Positions 1 through 5,949 of a stretch of DNA of 11,112 nucleotides are shown piece after piece; position 1 is the stretch's first letter; the number at the start of each line of letters is the position of its first letter. The stretch comes from Flavobacteriales bacterium (lineage in GTDB: Bacteria > Bacteroidota > Bacteroidia > Flavobacteriales_D > Sanyastnellaceae): the NCBI GenBank assembly GCA_028823435.1, contig JAPKBK010000038.1, forward strand, positions 1 through 11,112. Reading direction: 5' to 3'. Position numbers and translations under genes: made by a program. The notes below the pieces were generated by a model. The model searched no databases. It was not told the DNA's origin and worked only from the letters and a program-made list of their open reading frames with translations.

Positions 1-490
1 CTTGAAACTGGACATATCTGTCGCGCCCGTCAGGGTTCACGCAAGGGTCGATAATGACGATGACATCGTTTAATAGGTCAGAGTGCTCATTTATGAGAGC
101 GTCAATCGTTCTCATGGCCGCTTCCGTACACACCGCTTCATTTCCGTGTACGTTATAACTCAGGTACACGATGGGAATTCGTGCTCCGCCATCGATTCCT
201 TCTGACACCCTCCGTGTGTTGTCGGCCATGATTTGGTCCAAACCTCCCATGTTTGACACAGAAGACATGACTAAAGCGAGGAGTGGCCGATCTTCAGACG
301 TGCGCCCGTATTCATGCAATTTGAAGTGAGGTGTCTCTTCAGCCACATGGTTGATGTAGTCCACAACCTTGTGATGACGCGTAAATTTTGTGCCCAGGTC
401 GTATCCGAGAAATTCAGAAGCAGATTGCAATTGAGAATAAGCCGATAGGCAGACGAATCCACTAATGAGTACCAGTATGAATTTTTTCAT
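1..490 (-). CDS. Secreted M14-family zinc carboxypeptidase, N-terminal part (C-terminus beyond window)
   Basis: This gene reads leftward from an ATG at 488-490 and has no stop before the window edge, so only the first 163 residues are visible. Residues 1-19 look like a Sec signal peptide (MKKFILVLISG then a hydrophobic stretch, with likely cleavage before QLQS). The M14 peptidase signature follows: a Y-x-x-HGNE block places the zinc ligands His115 and Glu118, and NPDGRDRY at 152-159 is the substrate-binding motif after a hydrophobic strand (VIVIID). In this family the third zinc ligand and the catalytic Glu lie further on, outside the window. Bacteroidota homologues of this type are usually much longer multidomain secreted or outer-membrane peptidases that trim C-terminal residues from proteins or peptides. 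The family call is firm. The substrate and full domain layout cannot be judged from this fragment. Confidence 0.9.
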   Translation of the reverse strand, partial: MKKFILVLISGFVCLSAYSQLQSASEFLGYDLGTKFTRHHKVVDYINHVAEETPHFKLHEYGRTSEDRPLLALVMSSVSNMGGLDQIMADNTRRVSEGIDGGARIPIVYLSYNVHGNEAVCTEAAMRTIDALINEHSDLLNDVIVIIDPCVNPDGRDRYVQFQ

Positions 491-507
491 GCTCTAAATA
501 TCGTGAA

Positions 508-642
508 ATGAAACCTTCTAGATGTTTTAAGCGTTACTTATTTATGATCTTTCACACTATTATATCGGCATATTTTATCGCAGCATTTTTCTGGGCATTG
601 TATTGGTCCATTCAATTAACGTGTCGCGTACTGAAAAAATAG
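508..642 (+). CDS. Possible 44-residue single-pass membrane microprotein
   Basis: An open frame of 44 codons starts with ATG at 508 and ends with TAG at 640-642, with an internal ATG at 544. The predicted product has a basic N-terminus (MKPSRCFKRYLF), one continuous hydrophobic and aromatic segment of about 20 residues (around residues 13-35, rich in I, F, A, W, Y), and a basic C-terminus ending CRVLKK. That is the layout of a single transmembrane helix with charged ends. It starts 18 bp from the divergent peptidase gene and is followed by an A6/T6 inverted repeat. I recognise no family. T-rich DNA often encodes hydrophobic residues by chance and there is no clear promoter or ribosome-binding site, so this is a candidate only. 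Confidence 0.3.
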   Translation: MKPSRCFKRYLFMIFHTIISAYFIAAFFWALYWSIQLTCRVLKK

Positions 643-651
643 CTCTTTTTT
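634..651 (+). terminator. Weak A/T inverted repeat at the end of the microprotein ORF
   Basis: Six A residues (634-639) pair with six T residues (646-651) around a short TAGCTC centre, in which AG and CT can also pair. The 3' arm doubles as a T-tract. It overlaps the stop codon of the 44-codon frame. The stem is entirely A-T at its base, so it would be a weak terminator at best. Confidence 0.25.
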
Positions 652-702
652 ATGGTAAAATACGGTCCGTTTGAGCACGAAAATGACCACTCTTGATGAT
701 GA

Positions 703-720
703 CGTCGTCTCAAAACGACG
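703..720. repeat. Perfect 6-bp inverted repeat in the 491-939 non-coding stretch
   Basis: CGTCGT (703-708) and ACGACG (715-720) are exact reverse complements separated by six bases. No T-tract follows, so it does not look like an intrinsic terminator. It could be an RNA hairpin or a protein-binding dyad upstream of the small genes at 940 and 1251. The surrounding stretch 643-939 shows no convincing long open frame on either strand. Confidence 0.4.
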
Positions 721-810
721 CTTATCCGTTCAAATAACTACACATAAAAACACCTTAAAACACCGTATTTGACCCTATCCCCCCCTTTTTAAGAGGTGCG
801 ATATTCCGTC

Positions 811-830
811 TAAACTACAGTAAACTAGAG
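811..830 (+). repeat. Two tandem 10-bp repeats upstream of the 75-residue gene
   Basis: TAAACTACAG (811-820) is followed immediately by TAAACTAGAG (821-830), nine of ten bases identical. A 10-bp period is close to one helical turn, so both units would face the same side of the DNA, as tandem regulator sites often do. They lie about 110 bp before the ATG at 940. A function is only inferred. Confidence 0.4.
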
Positions 831-939
831 TCCTGTGGAGGATTTTAACATTTCAACGTTAATTTAAAAAACGTATGTGATTAGCACGCATTGTTATTAT
901 TTCAAATATTGGCGGCAGTTGTAAACCAAAACCCACATA

Positions 940-1167
940 ATGGAAAACGTGTTTAAATTTATGGGAGGCTTTTTTAAAGGGCTGACCCAATTAATGATCG
1001 GTTTCGCTGCACTTGCAGTAGTAACTGAAGTAGTATTCGGAGCAGCAATGTTCCCAGGAATGGAAGTTGTAGATAACCTCACGGGGTTAATCTCGCAGCT
1101 CGGTAACGGAGGATTTGTTGGCTTAGTTGCCTTACTCATTCTCTGGTCTATCCTTGATCGCAAGTAA
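940..1167 (+). CDS. Small two-helix membrane protein of unknown function (75 aa)
   Basis: The ATG at 940 opens a 75-residue protein that I do not recognise. It begins with an amphipathic, Phe-rich segment (VFKFMGGFFKGL, residues 4-15). Two hydrophobic stretches follow at about residues 16-42 and 57-71, joined by a loop with a few acidic and polar residues (EVVDNLTGLISQLGNGG), and it ends in the charged tail DRK. The layout suggests a small inner-membrane hairpin protein. The composition is holin-like, but there is no lysis gene or phage context, so I do not call it one. A strong stem-loop follows the stop, which supports a real transcript. The upstream region is unusually long (about 300-450 bp) for such a short gene. 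No Shine-Dalgarno site is present, as expected in Bacteroidota. The next gene encodes another membrane-anchored protein and may be functionally linked. Confidence 0.7.
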   Translation: MENVFKFMGGFFKGLTQLMIGFAALAVVTEVVFGAAMFPGMEVVDNLTGLISQLGNGGFVGLVALLILWSILDRK

Positions 1168-1185
1168 TAGGAATACCTGATAATC

Positions 1186-1220
1186 TATAAAGCGGTCCGG
1201 AAATTCCGGGCCGCTCTATA
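1186..1220 (+). terminator. Strong stem-loop after the 75-residue gene
   Basis: TATAAAGCGGTCCGG (1186-1200) pairs with CCGGGCCGCTCTATA (1206-1220) around the loop AAATT. This gives a 15-position stem with one G-T wobble and one A-C mismatch, including a GC-rich core of ten pairs. The following run is not T-rich, so termination may be partial and some transcripts could read into the gene at 1251. Confidence 0.65.
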
Positions 1221-1250
1221 TACCCAAACCGACTTTAAACAAACTTTCTC

Positions 1251-1751
1251 ATGGAACGAATTGCCACCATTATATTGCTAGTCGCTTCTGTAGCCGCTGT
1301 AGGTTACCTCAAGATGGAGCAACTTGATCTTTATGCATCTAATGCAGAAATTGCTGCTGCTGCTGCTGTTGAATCTGCTGCCGCAGATGCTGCTGAGCTC
1401 GTCGAAGCTGCAAAAATCCGATTTACCATCCCCCACGACAGAGATGTCAACACTACAGATATAACTGTAGCGCTTGACGGAAGCGAGTCTTTCGATGTGG
1501 AAGGTGATTCCCTCTCTTACTCTTGGACCCAGACATCTGGAAATGACGTATACCTTCAATATGCAGATGATGCAGATGGGAATACGACAAATTTCCGTGC
1601 CAGTCCAGGTGAATACACATTTAAACTGACTGTCTCAGATGCATATGGAAGTTCTTCTACTGGTGAAACTACGGTTTCAGTGGCTGAAGAACCCAATTCA
1701 CCACCTGAGATTGTTGTCAAAGTATATGAAACGATTGAAACCATAGAATAG
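1251..1751 (+). CDS. Membrane-anchored single PKD-domain protein (166 aa)
   Basis: Residues 1-20 (MERIATIILLVASVAAVGYL) form a short hydrophobic signal or anchor. An alanine- and glutamate-rich helical linker spans residues 30-54, and its first part is encoded by five identical GCT codons (1353-1367). Residues about 62-146 read as one PKD-type beta-sandwich: a DGSES-F-D-x-E-GDSLSYSW block, a middle with acidic residues (DDADGN), and the typical end GEYTFKLTVSDAYGSSS followed by TVSV. The chain ends in PNSPPEIVVKVYE, which resembles the linker and first strand of a further repeat that is absent. PKD domains usually mediate extracellular contacts between proteins or with polysaccharide. One exposed domain on a helical stalk suggests a surface or periplasmic display module, but the specific role is unknown. 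No separate promoter is obvious in the 83 bp behind the upstream stem-loop. Confidence 0.75.
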   Translation: MERIATIILLVASVAAVGYLKMEQLDLYASNAEIAAAAAVESAAADAAELVEAAKIRFTIPHDRDVNTTDITVALDGSESFDVEGDSLSYSWTQTSGNDVYLQYADDADGNTTNFRASPGEYTFKLTVSDAYGSSSTGETTVSVAEEPNSPPEIVVKVYETIETIE

Positions 1752-1779
1752 ATTTCTGAACAGGTCTTTCTAAAATTTG

Positions 1780-1810
1780 AAACGCGTCCCTTTGCAGGTG
1801 GCGCGTTTTT
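1780..1810 (+). terminator. Intrinsic terminator after the PKD gene
   Basis: AAACGCGTCCC (1780-1790) pairs with GGTGGCGCGTTT (1797-1808). Seven perfect outer pairs are extended by T-G and C-G pairs, with loop TTTGCA and a T5 run ending at 1810. This is a standard rho-independent terminator. It sits directly before the mnmH promoter candidate, and its loop contains the TTTG that could serve as that promoter's -33 element. Confidence 0.8.
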
Positions 1811-1825
1811 CATTCCTTAAGTTTG
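1791..1825 (+). promoter_or_regulatory. Candidate mnmH-selD promoter (TTTG, 23 nt, TAAGTTTG)
   Basis: TAAGTTTG at 1818-1825 matches the Bacteroidota -7 consensus TAnnTTTG exactly. TTTG at 1791-1794 could be the -33 element, with a 23-nt spacer at the long end of the accepted range. Transcription would begin around 1829-1832, giving a leader of about 12-15 nt before the ATG at 1844. The -33 element lies in the loop of the preceding terminator. Confidence 0.55.
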
Positions 1826-1843
1826 CACCTAGAATAATTAACT

Positions 1844-2944
1844 ATGGCTATACCCTCTCGTACGATGTCTCCAGAAGACTTCCTTTTTCAGGTTGACAAG
1901 GGAAGTATCGTTTTAGACGTGAGAAGTCCAGCTGAGTTTCTGGAGGGACATATTCAAGGTGCTGTTTCTTGGCCTTTGTTCTCAAATGATGAAAGAGCCC
2001 AAATCGGCACGCTTTACAAACAAAGGAGCCGAGAGGATGCGGTAGATTTAGGACTTGATCTCATCGGTCCTAGAATGAAGGAGTTGGCACAATACGGTCG
2101 CCATCTGTTTGAAAGCCAAACCTCTTCTGATGGGTCAAAGGTCCGTCACGCGCTCTTGATACATTGCTGGAGAGGGGGAATGCGGTCAGAATCTGTCGCA
2201 TGGCTTCTGAGGACTGCCGGAATTCCCTCGGTCGTTCTTGAAGGGGGGTATAAAGCATTTCGAACTCACGCGAGAACCCAGTTCGATCGCACAATACATT
2301 TCGCAGTCCTCGGTGGCCTGACGGGTTCTGCAAAAACGGAAACGCTCCTCGAACTGTCAAAATTGCCAGGCGAGTCTGTCATCGATTTGGAAGGTCTTGC
2401 GCGACATTACGGGTCTGCCTTCGGCAATCTCGAAGCGCATGTTCAACCCACGACACAACAATTTTCGAATGATTTGTTTGCTGCATTAAGGGCACTCAAT
2501 GCATGGAACGACTCTGCGCCTAAGCGTACACGGCCCATTTGGATTGAAAATGAAAGCAGATCTATTGGTTTCGTTGATTTGCCAGAACCCATTTTCAGTC
2601 AACTTATCTCCTCACGTTGCTTTGAAATGATGCGCACAGATGATGACAGAGTCCACCACTTGGTAAAAATGTATGGTGAGATTGATCCAGAGCTGCTCAT
2701 TTCTGCGTTTAAGCGCATCAGTCCCAAACTGGGAAGTGACCATGCAAACAATGCCATTTCTGCCATTTCGGATGGCAAACTGGACATTGCAGCGCGACTT
2801 GCTTTGGTCTATTATGATAAAACCTATGCGCACGGTCTTACAAAGCGCGACAGTTCCCTACGTACAGATGTAAATTGCAAAAATCTCTCACCGTCAGAGT
2901 GTGCAGTGCATTTGAATTTATTTTTAACGGACTTCACCTCTTAA
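1844..2944 (+). CDS. mnmH: tRNA 2-selenouridine synthase MnmH (SelU)
   Basis: MnmH replaces the sulfur of 2-thiouridine at the wobble position (U34) of certain tRNAs with selenium, by way of a geranylated intermediate and selenophosphate. The 366-residue length fits the family. Residues about 8-145 form a rhodanese domain (VLDVRSPAEF-x-EGHI-x-GA near 23-40) with the catalytic Cys108 in CWRGGMRS. A P-loop domain follows (GGLTGSAKTE, 157-166), then the conserved ENESRSIG at 235-242. The P-loop is odd: the Gly normally before the Lys (GSGKT) is Ala163, encoded by GCA. Lys164 and Thr165 are kept. A promoter candidate precedes the gene, and selD starts 12 bp after its stop, so substrate maker and user are almost certainly co-transcribed. 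The start at 1844 places the first rhodanese strand at the usual distance. Confidence 0.95.
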   Translation: MAIPSRTMSPEDFLFQVDKGSIVLDVRSPAEFLEGHIQGAVSWPLFSNDERAQIGTLYKQRSREDAVDLGLDLIGPRMKELAQYGRHLFESQTSSDGSKVRHALLIHCWRGGMRSESVAWLLRTAGIPSVVLEGGYKAFRTHARTQFDRTIHFAVLGGLTGSAKTETLLELSKLPGESVIDLEGLARHYGSAFGNLEAHVQPTTQQFSNDLFAALRALNAWNDSAPKRTRPIWIENESRSIGFVDLPEPIFSQLISSRCFEMMRTDDDRVHHLVKMYGEIDPELLISAFKRISPKLGSDHANNAISAISDGKLDIAARLALVYYDKTYAHGLTKRDSSLRTDVNCKNLSPSECAVHLNLFLTDFTS

Positions 2945-2956
2945 TGTCTCCACAGT

Positions 2957-4003
2957 ATGTCTGAACCGATTCGATTAACCCAATACTCTCATGGCGCTGG
3001 ATGTGGCTGTAAAATTGCCCCTGGTGTACTCCATACGATGCTGTCGTGTATGTCAAATGACATCACATATCCAAGCCTCATTGTGGGGAACGACACAAAA
3101 GATGATGCTGCTGTCGTCGATCTGGGAGATGGAACGGGCATTGTAAGTACCACGGACTTTTTTATGCCCATTGTAGACGATCCATATACATTTGGTCAAA
3201 TCGCTGCGTCGAATGCGATTTCGGACATCTATGCGATGGGAGGTACGCCACTGATGGCCATTGCTATACTTGGATGGCCAGTTGATAAATTGGCGCCAGA
3301 AGTTGCAGGCGCTGTTTTAGAAGGCGGACGAAGCGTGTGTGCTGAAGCAGGGATTCCTCTTGCAGGCGGTCATAGCATTGATTCGCCTGAGCCCATATTT
3401 GGTCTTGCGGTGACAGGTCGTGTGACGCTTTCTCATCTGAAGGCAAACGCAAGTGCCTCAATAGGAGACGTTCTTTTCCTGACGAAACCTCTCGGTGTCG
3501 GAATGGTCACTACCGCAGAAAAAAAAGGATTGGTTTCCGAGGCGCATATTGCATCTGCCATCGCATCGATGACGTCCTTAAATAAAGTGGGAGAGAAGTT
3601 GTCCAAGCTTTCGGGCGTCAATGCGATGACAGACATCACAGGGTTTGGCTTGATGGGTCATTTGCTTGAAATGTGTCAAGGCTCCGGCACTGCTGCACAC
3701 ATTGACTTCGAAGAAATTCCTACACTGGATAGAGTTGCGTTAATGGACTATCACAAACAGGGGTGCGTGCCAGGCGGTGCACGACGCAATTTTGACAGCT
3801 ATGGGCATCACCTTAATATTCCAGAAGGATTCACGCGTGACCTTCTTTGTGACCCGCAAACATCTGGGGGACTTCTCGTTTCTGTAGATAAGTCAAGTGT
3901 TCATGATGTCACAGAAATCCTTCGAGAATTTAATGTGCCGATAAATATCATAGGTCATATGATGGCGCACAAAGAAGGTGATGCGATAATCGCATTAAAG
4001 TGA
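2957..4003 (+). CDS. selD: Selenide, water dikinase SelD (selenophosphate synthase), Cys form
   Basis: SelD uses ATP and selenide to make selenophosphate, the selenium donor for selenouridine and selenocysteine. The 348-residue protein matches the E. coli-type enzyme from its first residues. HGAGCGCKI places the catalytic pair at Cys16 and Lys19, equivalent to E. coli Cys17 and Lys20. The codon is TGT, so this is not a selenocysteine-containing version. The glycine-rich mobile N-terminus is followed by the metal-binding aspartates Asp50 (KDDAAVV), Asp90 (NAISDIYAMGG) and Asp226 (DITGFGLMGH), and by GGHSIDSPEPIFGL (137-150), GGARRN (273-278) and DPQTSGG (299-305). It lies 12 bp downstream of mnmH in one operon. 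No selA, selB, selC or selenoprotein gene is visible here, which fits a selenouridine role. It is convergent with the SulP gene. Confidence 0.97.
   Translation: MSEPIRLTQYSHGAGCGCKIAPGVLHTMLSCMSNDITYPSLIVGNDTKDDAAVVDLGDGTGIVSTTDFFMPIVDDPYTFGQIAASNAISDIYAMGGTPLMAIAILGWPVDKLAPEVAGAVLEGGRSVCAEAGIPLAGGHSIDSPEPIFGLAVTGRVTLSHLKANASASIGDVLFLTKPLGVGMVTTAEKKGLVSEAHIASAIASMTSLNKVGEKLSKLSGVNAMTDITGFGLMGHLLEMCQGSGTAAHIDFEEIPTLDRVALMDYHKQGCVPGGARRNFDSYGHHLNIPEGFTRDLLCDPQTSGGLLVSVDKSSVHDVTEILREFNVPINIIGHMMAHKEGDAIIALK
3981..3995. repeat. Short palindrome at the selD 3' end, facing the SulP gene end
   Basis: ATGCGAT and ATCGCAT flank a single A within the last codons of selD. Only 33 bp separate the two convergent stop codons and I see no better stem-loop there, so this dyad is the only candidate for a shared 3'-end structure. 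The stem is short and lacks a clean T-tract. Confidence 0.25.
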
Positions 4004-4036
4004 TTGTCAGATCAGATGTCGCATTTCGCCTTCATT

Positions 4037-5878
4037 CTATGTGGAAGAGATCTCGTCATTCAACCAGTTTTGAAGTGATTCAGTGTCATTAAAAACATGA
4101 GATTTAGACACTAAACGTGGGATGATCTGAACATTCACAAGTTGATCTAAGACGTTTTGATTTGGACCACTTATTGCTACCACAACGTTGTTCTTTTGAA
4201 GATCTAAAAGGGTTTCTTCTAAAGCATAAAGTCCACTTTGGTCAATGAAAGAAACTCTTTCCATGCGGATGATGAGGTAGTCAATTTCAGGCAATTGTAA
4301 CACTGAATTTTTAAACTCTTCAATAATTCCGAAGAAGATAGGGCCACTGAAATCTTTGAAATATACTTTTCGGACTTCTTCTGAGTCATCGTTGACGCCA
4401 TCGATCCAATTGTCTTTCACAGCATCAGCAAGAGATGTAATGGTGACCTCACTGCCACTGGCATCGCTGTAACGTTTAAGAAATACTAAAGCAGCCATCA
4501 CAAGCCCCACGGCTACAGCAAAGACCAATTGCCAGAACACAGTCAAAATCAGCACTGTGAGGAGAATAATCTTTTCACTCCACTCCATCTTGGGAAGTGC
4601 TTTTAATCCTCGATAATCCATGACTCCGATACCTACTGTAATCAGAATGCCTGCTAGAACGCCTGCTGGAATTTTAGAAGCAATGGTGCCGAGCACAAGA
4701 ATAATGCTAAAAAGAAACACGCCGGCCATCATGCCAGACAGTCGTGTTTTACCACCAGAATTAATATTGACCACAGTTCTAATTGTAGCGCCTGCGCCGG
4801 GCAGGCCGCCAAAAAATGCCGCAATCGTATTTCCGATACCTTGGCCAATTAATTCCTGGTTAGGCTTGTGTTGTGTTTTTGTCATGTTGTCCGCCACAAG
4901 AGAGGTGAGAAGGGAGTCAATTGCTCCTAGCATAGCCAACGTGAAGGCAGATAAGATAAAGGGGGACATGATCTTAAAATCGATGCTTGTGAAAATTTCA
5001 TAATTAAATTTAGGCATTCCCATAGGTATTTCTTGAATCAACCGATAGTCCAATCCCCCAAAATATGCGCCAGATGATACCACAATCAATGCGACAAGGG
5101 TAGACGGAACAGCAGTGGTGATCCGTTTAAACCCATAGATGATTAAAATGGTGAGTAAAGCTAACACGAGCTCCATCCAATTCACATTTAAGAGCGCCCG
5201 CTCTATATATCTTAAAGATCCCACAACACCTTTGCCTGCATTAGAAGCCAACACTTTCGCCTCATTCCTCTTTTGAGCTTCTGTGATCGCTGACGCGCGT
5301 AAAACTGTTTCCTTAAAGTCATCTAGGACCATGATGCCTTCTTCAGCTTCTTCTACCAATATCCTGTCTAAAATCATCTCCTCACCCTGCGGCATAAAGT
5401 GTTCGATAAGTTGTTCATCTTGTCCCGAATTGTAACCTAAAGTGGGGGGGATTTGAGTGATCAAAATAATGACGCCGATTCCTGTCATAAATCCTGAAAC
5501 AACAGGGTATGGAATAAACTTGATGTAGGATCCCAGCGAAAGAAATCCCATCAATATTTGTATGAGTCCAGCAAGCACGAACACACCTAAGATCATAGGT
5601 AGCGCAACGGTAATATCACCTTCACAGGCTTGAACGATGCCTGCAATGATCACCATACTTAATGCAGTCATAGGGGCAGTAGGACCACTGATTTGGGTGT
5701 TTGTTCCGCCAAACAAAGCTGCGAAAAATGAGATAAATGCTGCGCCGTATAAACCAGATGCAGCTCCCAGACCTGATTGCTCGCCAAATGCCAGGGCAAG
5801 TGGAAGTGCAACAATACCTGCTGTTAAGCCACCGAGAAGGTCAAATTTAAAATGTGAAAAGTCAAAATATTTTTTCAT
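4037..5878 (-). CDS. SulP-family anion transporter with STAS domain, BicA-like (probable bicarbonate uptake)
   Basis: This is a 613-residue SLC26/SulP protein. The N-terminal signature GLTAGIVALPLALAFG (17-32) leads into the membrane domain, with SGPTAPMTAL (64-73) as the substrate-site helix start and the very conserved DSLLTSLVADNMT...NQELIGQGIGN block (321-350) followed by GGLPGAGATIRT. These blocks resemble the cyanobacterial sodium-dependent bicarbonate transporter BicA. Residues about 503-613 form a cytoplasmic STAS domain with FIDQSGLYALEE. Residues about 150-230 form a long hydrophilic, acidic insertion between two membrane helices, far longer than the corresponding BicA loop as I recall it. 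The gene follows a 110-residue membrane protein by 71 bp and is divergent from a carbonic anhydrase, which favours bicarbonate over sulfate. Substrate is inferred from context and similarity; other anions remain possible. Confidence 0.9.
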   Translation of the reverse strand: MKKYFDFSHFKFDLLGGLTAGIVALPLALAFGEQSGLGAASGLYGAAFISFFAALFGGTNTQISGPTAPMTALSMVIIAGIVQACEGDITVALPMILGVFVLAGLIQILMGFLSLGSYIKFIPYPVVSGFMTGIGVIILITQIPPTLGYNSGQDEQLIEHFMPQGEEMILDRILVEEAEEGIMVLDDFKETVLRASAITEAQKRNEAKVLASNAGKGVVGSLRYIERALLNVNWMELVLALLTILIIYGFKRITTAVPSTLVALIVVSSGAYFGGLDYRLIQEIPMGMPKFNYEIFTSIDFKIMSPFILSAFTLAMLGAIDSLLTSLVADNMTKTQHKPNQELIGQGIGNTIAAFFGGLPGAGATIRTVVNINSGGKTRLSGMMAGVFLFSIILVLGTIASKIPAGVLAGILITVGIGVMDYRGLKALPKMEWSEKIILLTVLILTVFWQLVFAVAVGLVMAALVFLKRYSDASGSEVTITSLADAVKDNWIDGVNDDSEEVRKVYFKDFSGPIFFGIIEEFKNSVLQLPEIDYLIIRMERVSFIDQSGLYALEETLLDLQKNNVVVAISGPNQNVLDQLVNVQIIPRLVSKSHVFNDTESLQNWLNDEISST

Positions 5879-5949
5879 ATTGGTTGGATTGTTTCTTGAT
5901 GAAACGTATAAAAGGAAATAGAATGTTTTAGATTAAGTCACCGAAAGGA

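Noticed and set aside
838..843. Shine-Dalgarno-like GGAGGA
   Set aside because: No ATG, GTG or TTG at suitable spacing opens a frame of useful length, and Bacteroidota rarely use such sites.
897..1163. 88-codon minus-strand frame over the 75-residue gene
   Set aside because: The plus-strand frame has a membrane-protein layout and a matched terminator; the minus frame lacks both.
940..1167. Phage holin
   Set aside because: Two short helices and a charged tail are compatible, but no endolysin, spanin or phage gene is nearby.
2996..3013. Possible selenocysteine in SelD
   Set aside because: The catalytic position is encoded by TGT (Cys) within GAGCGCKI; there is no in-frame TGA.
4620..5003. 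127-codon open frame on the plus strand inside the SulP gene
   Set aside because: It is antisense to a conserved SulP block and its translation (Pro- and Ile-rich) has no domain character, so it is a shadow of the real gene.
5637..5921. 94-codon plus-strand frame over the SulP 5' end
   Set aside because: It mirrors the SulP N-terminal helices in antisense; there is no start context or recognisable product.
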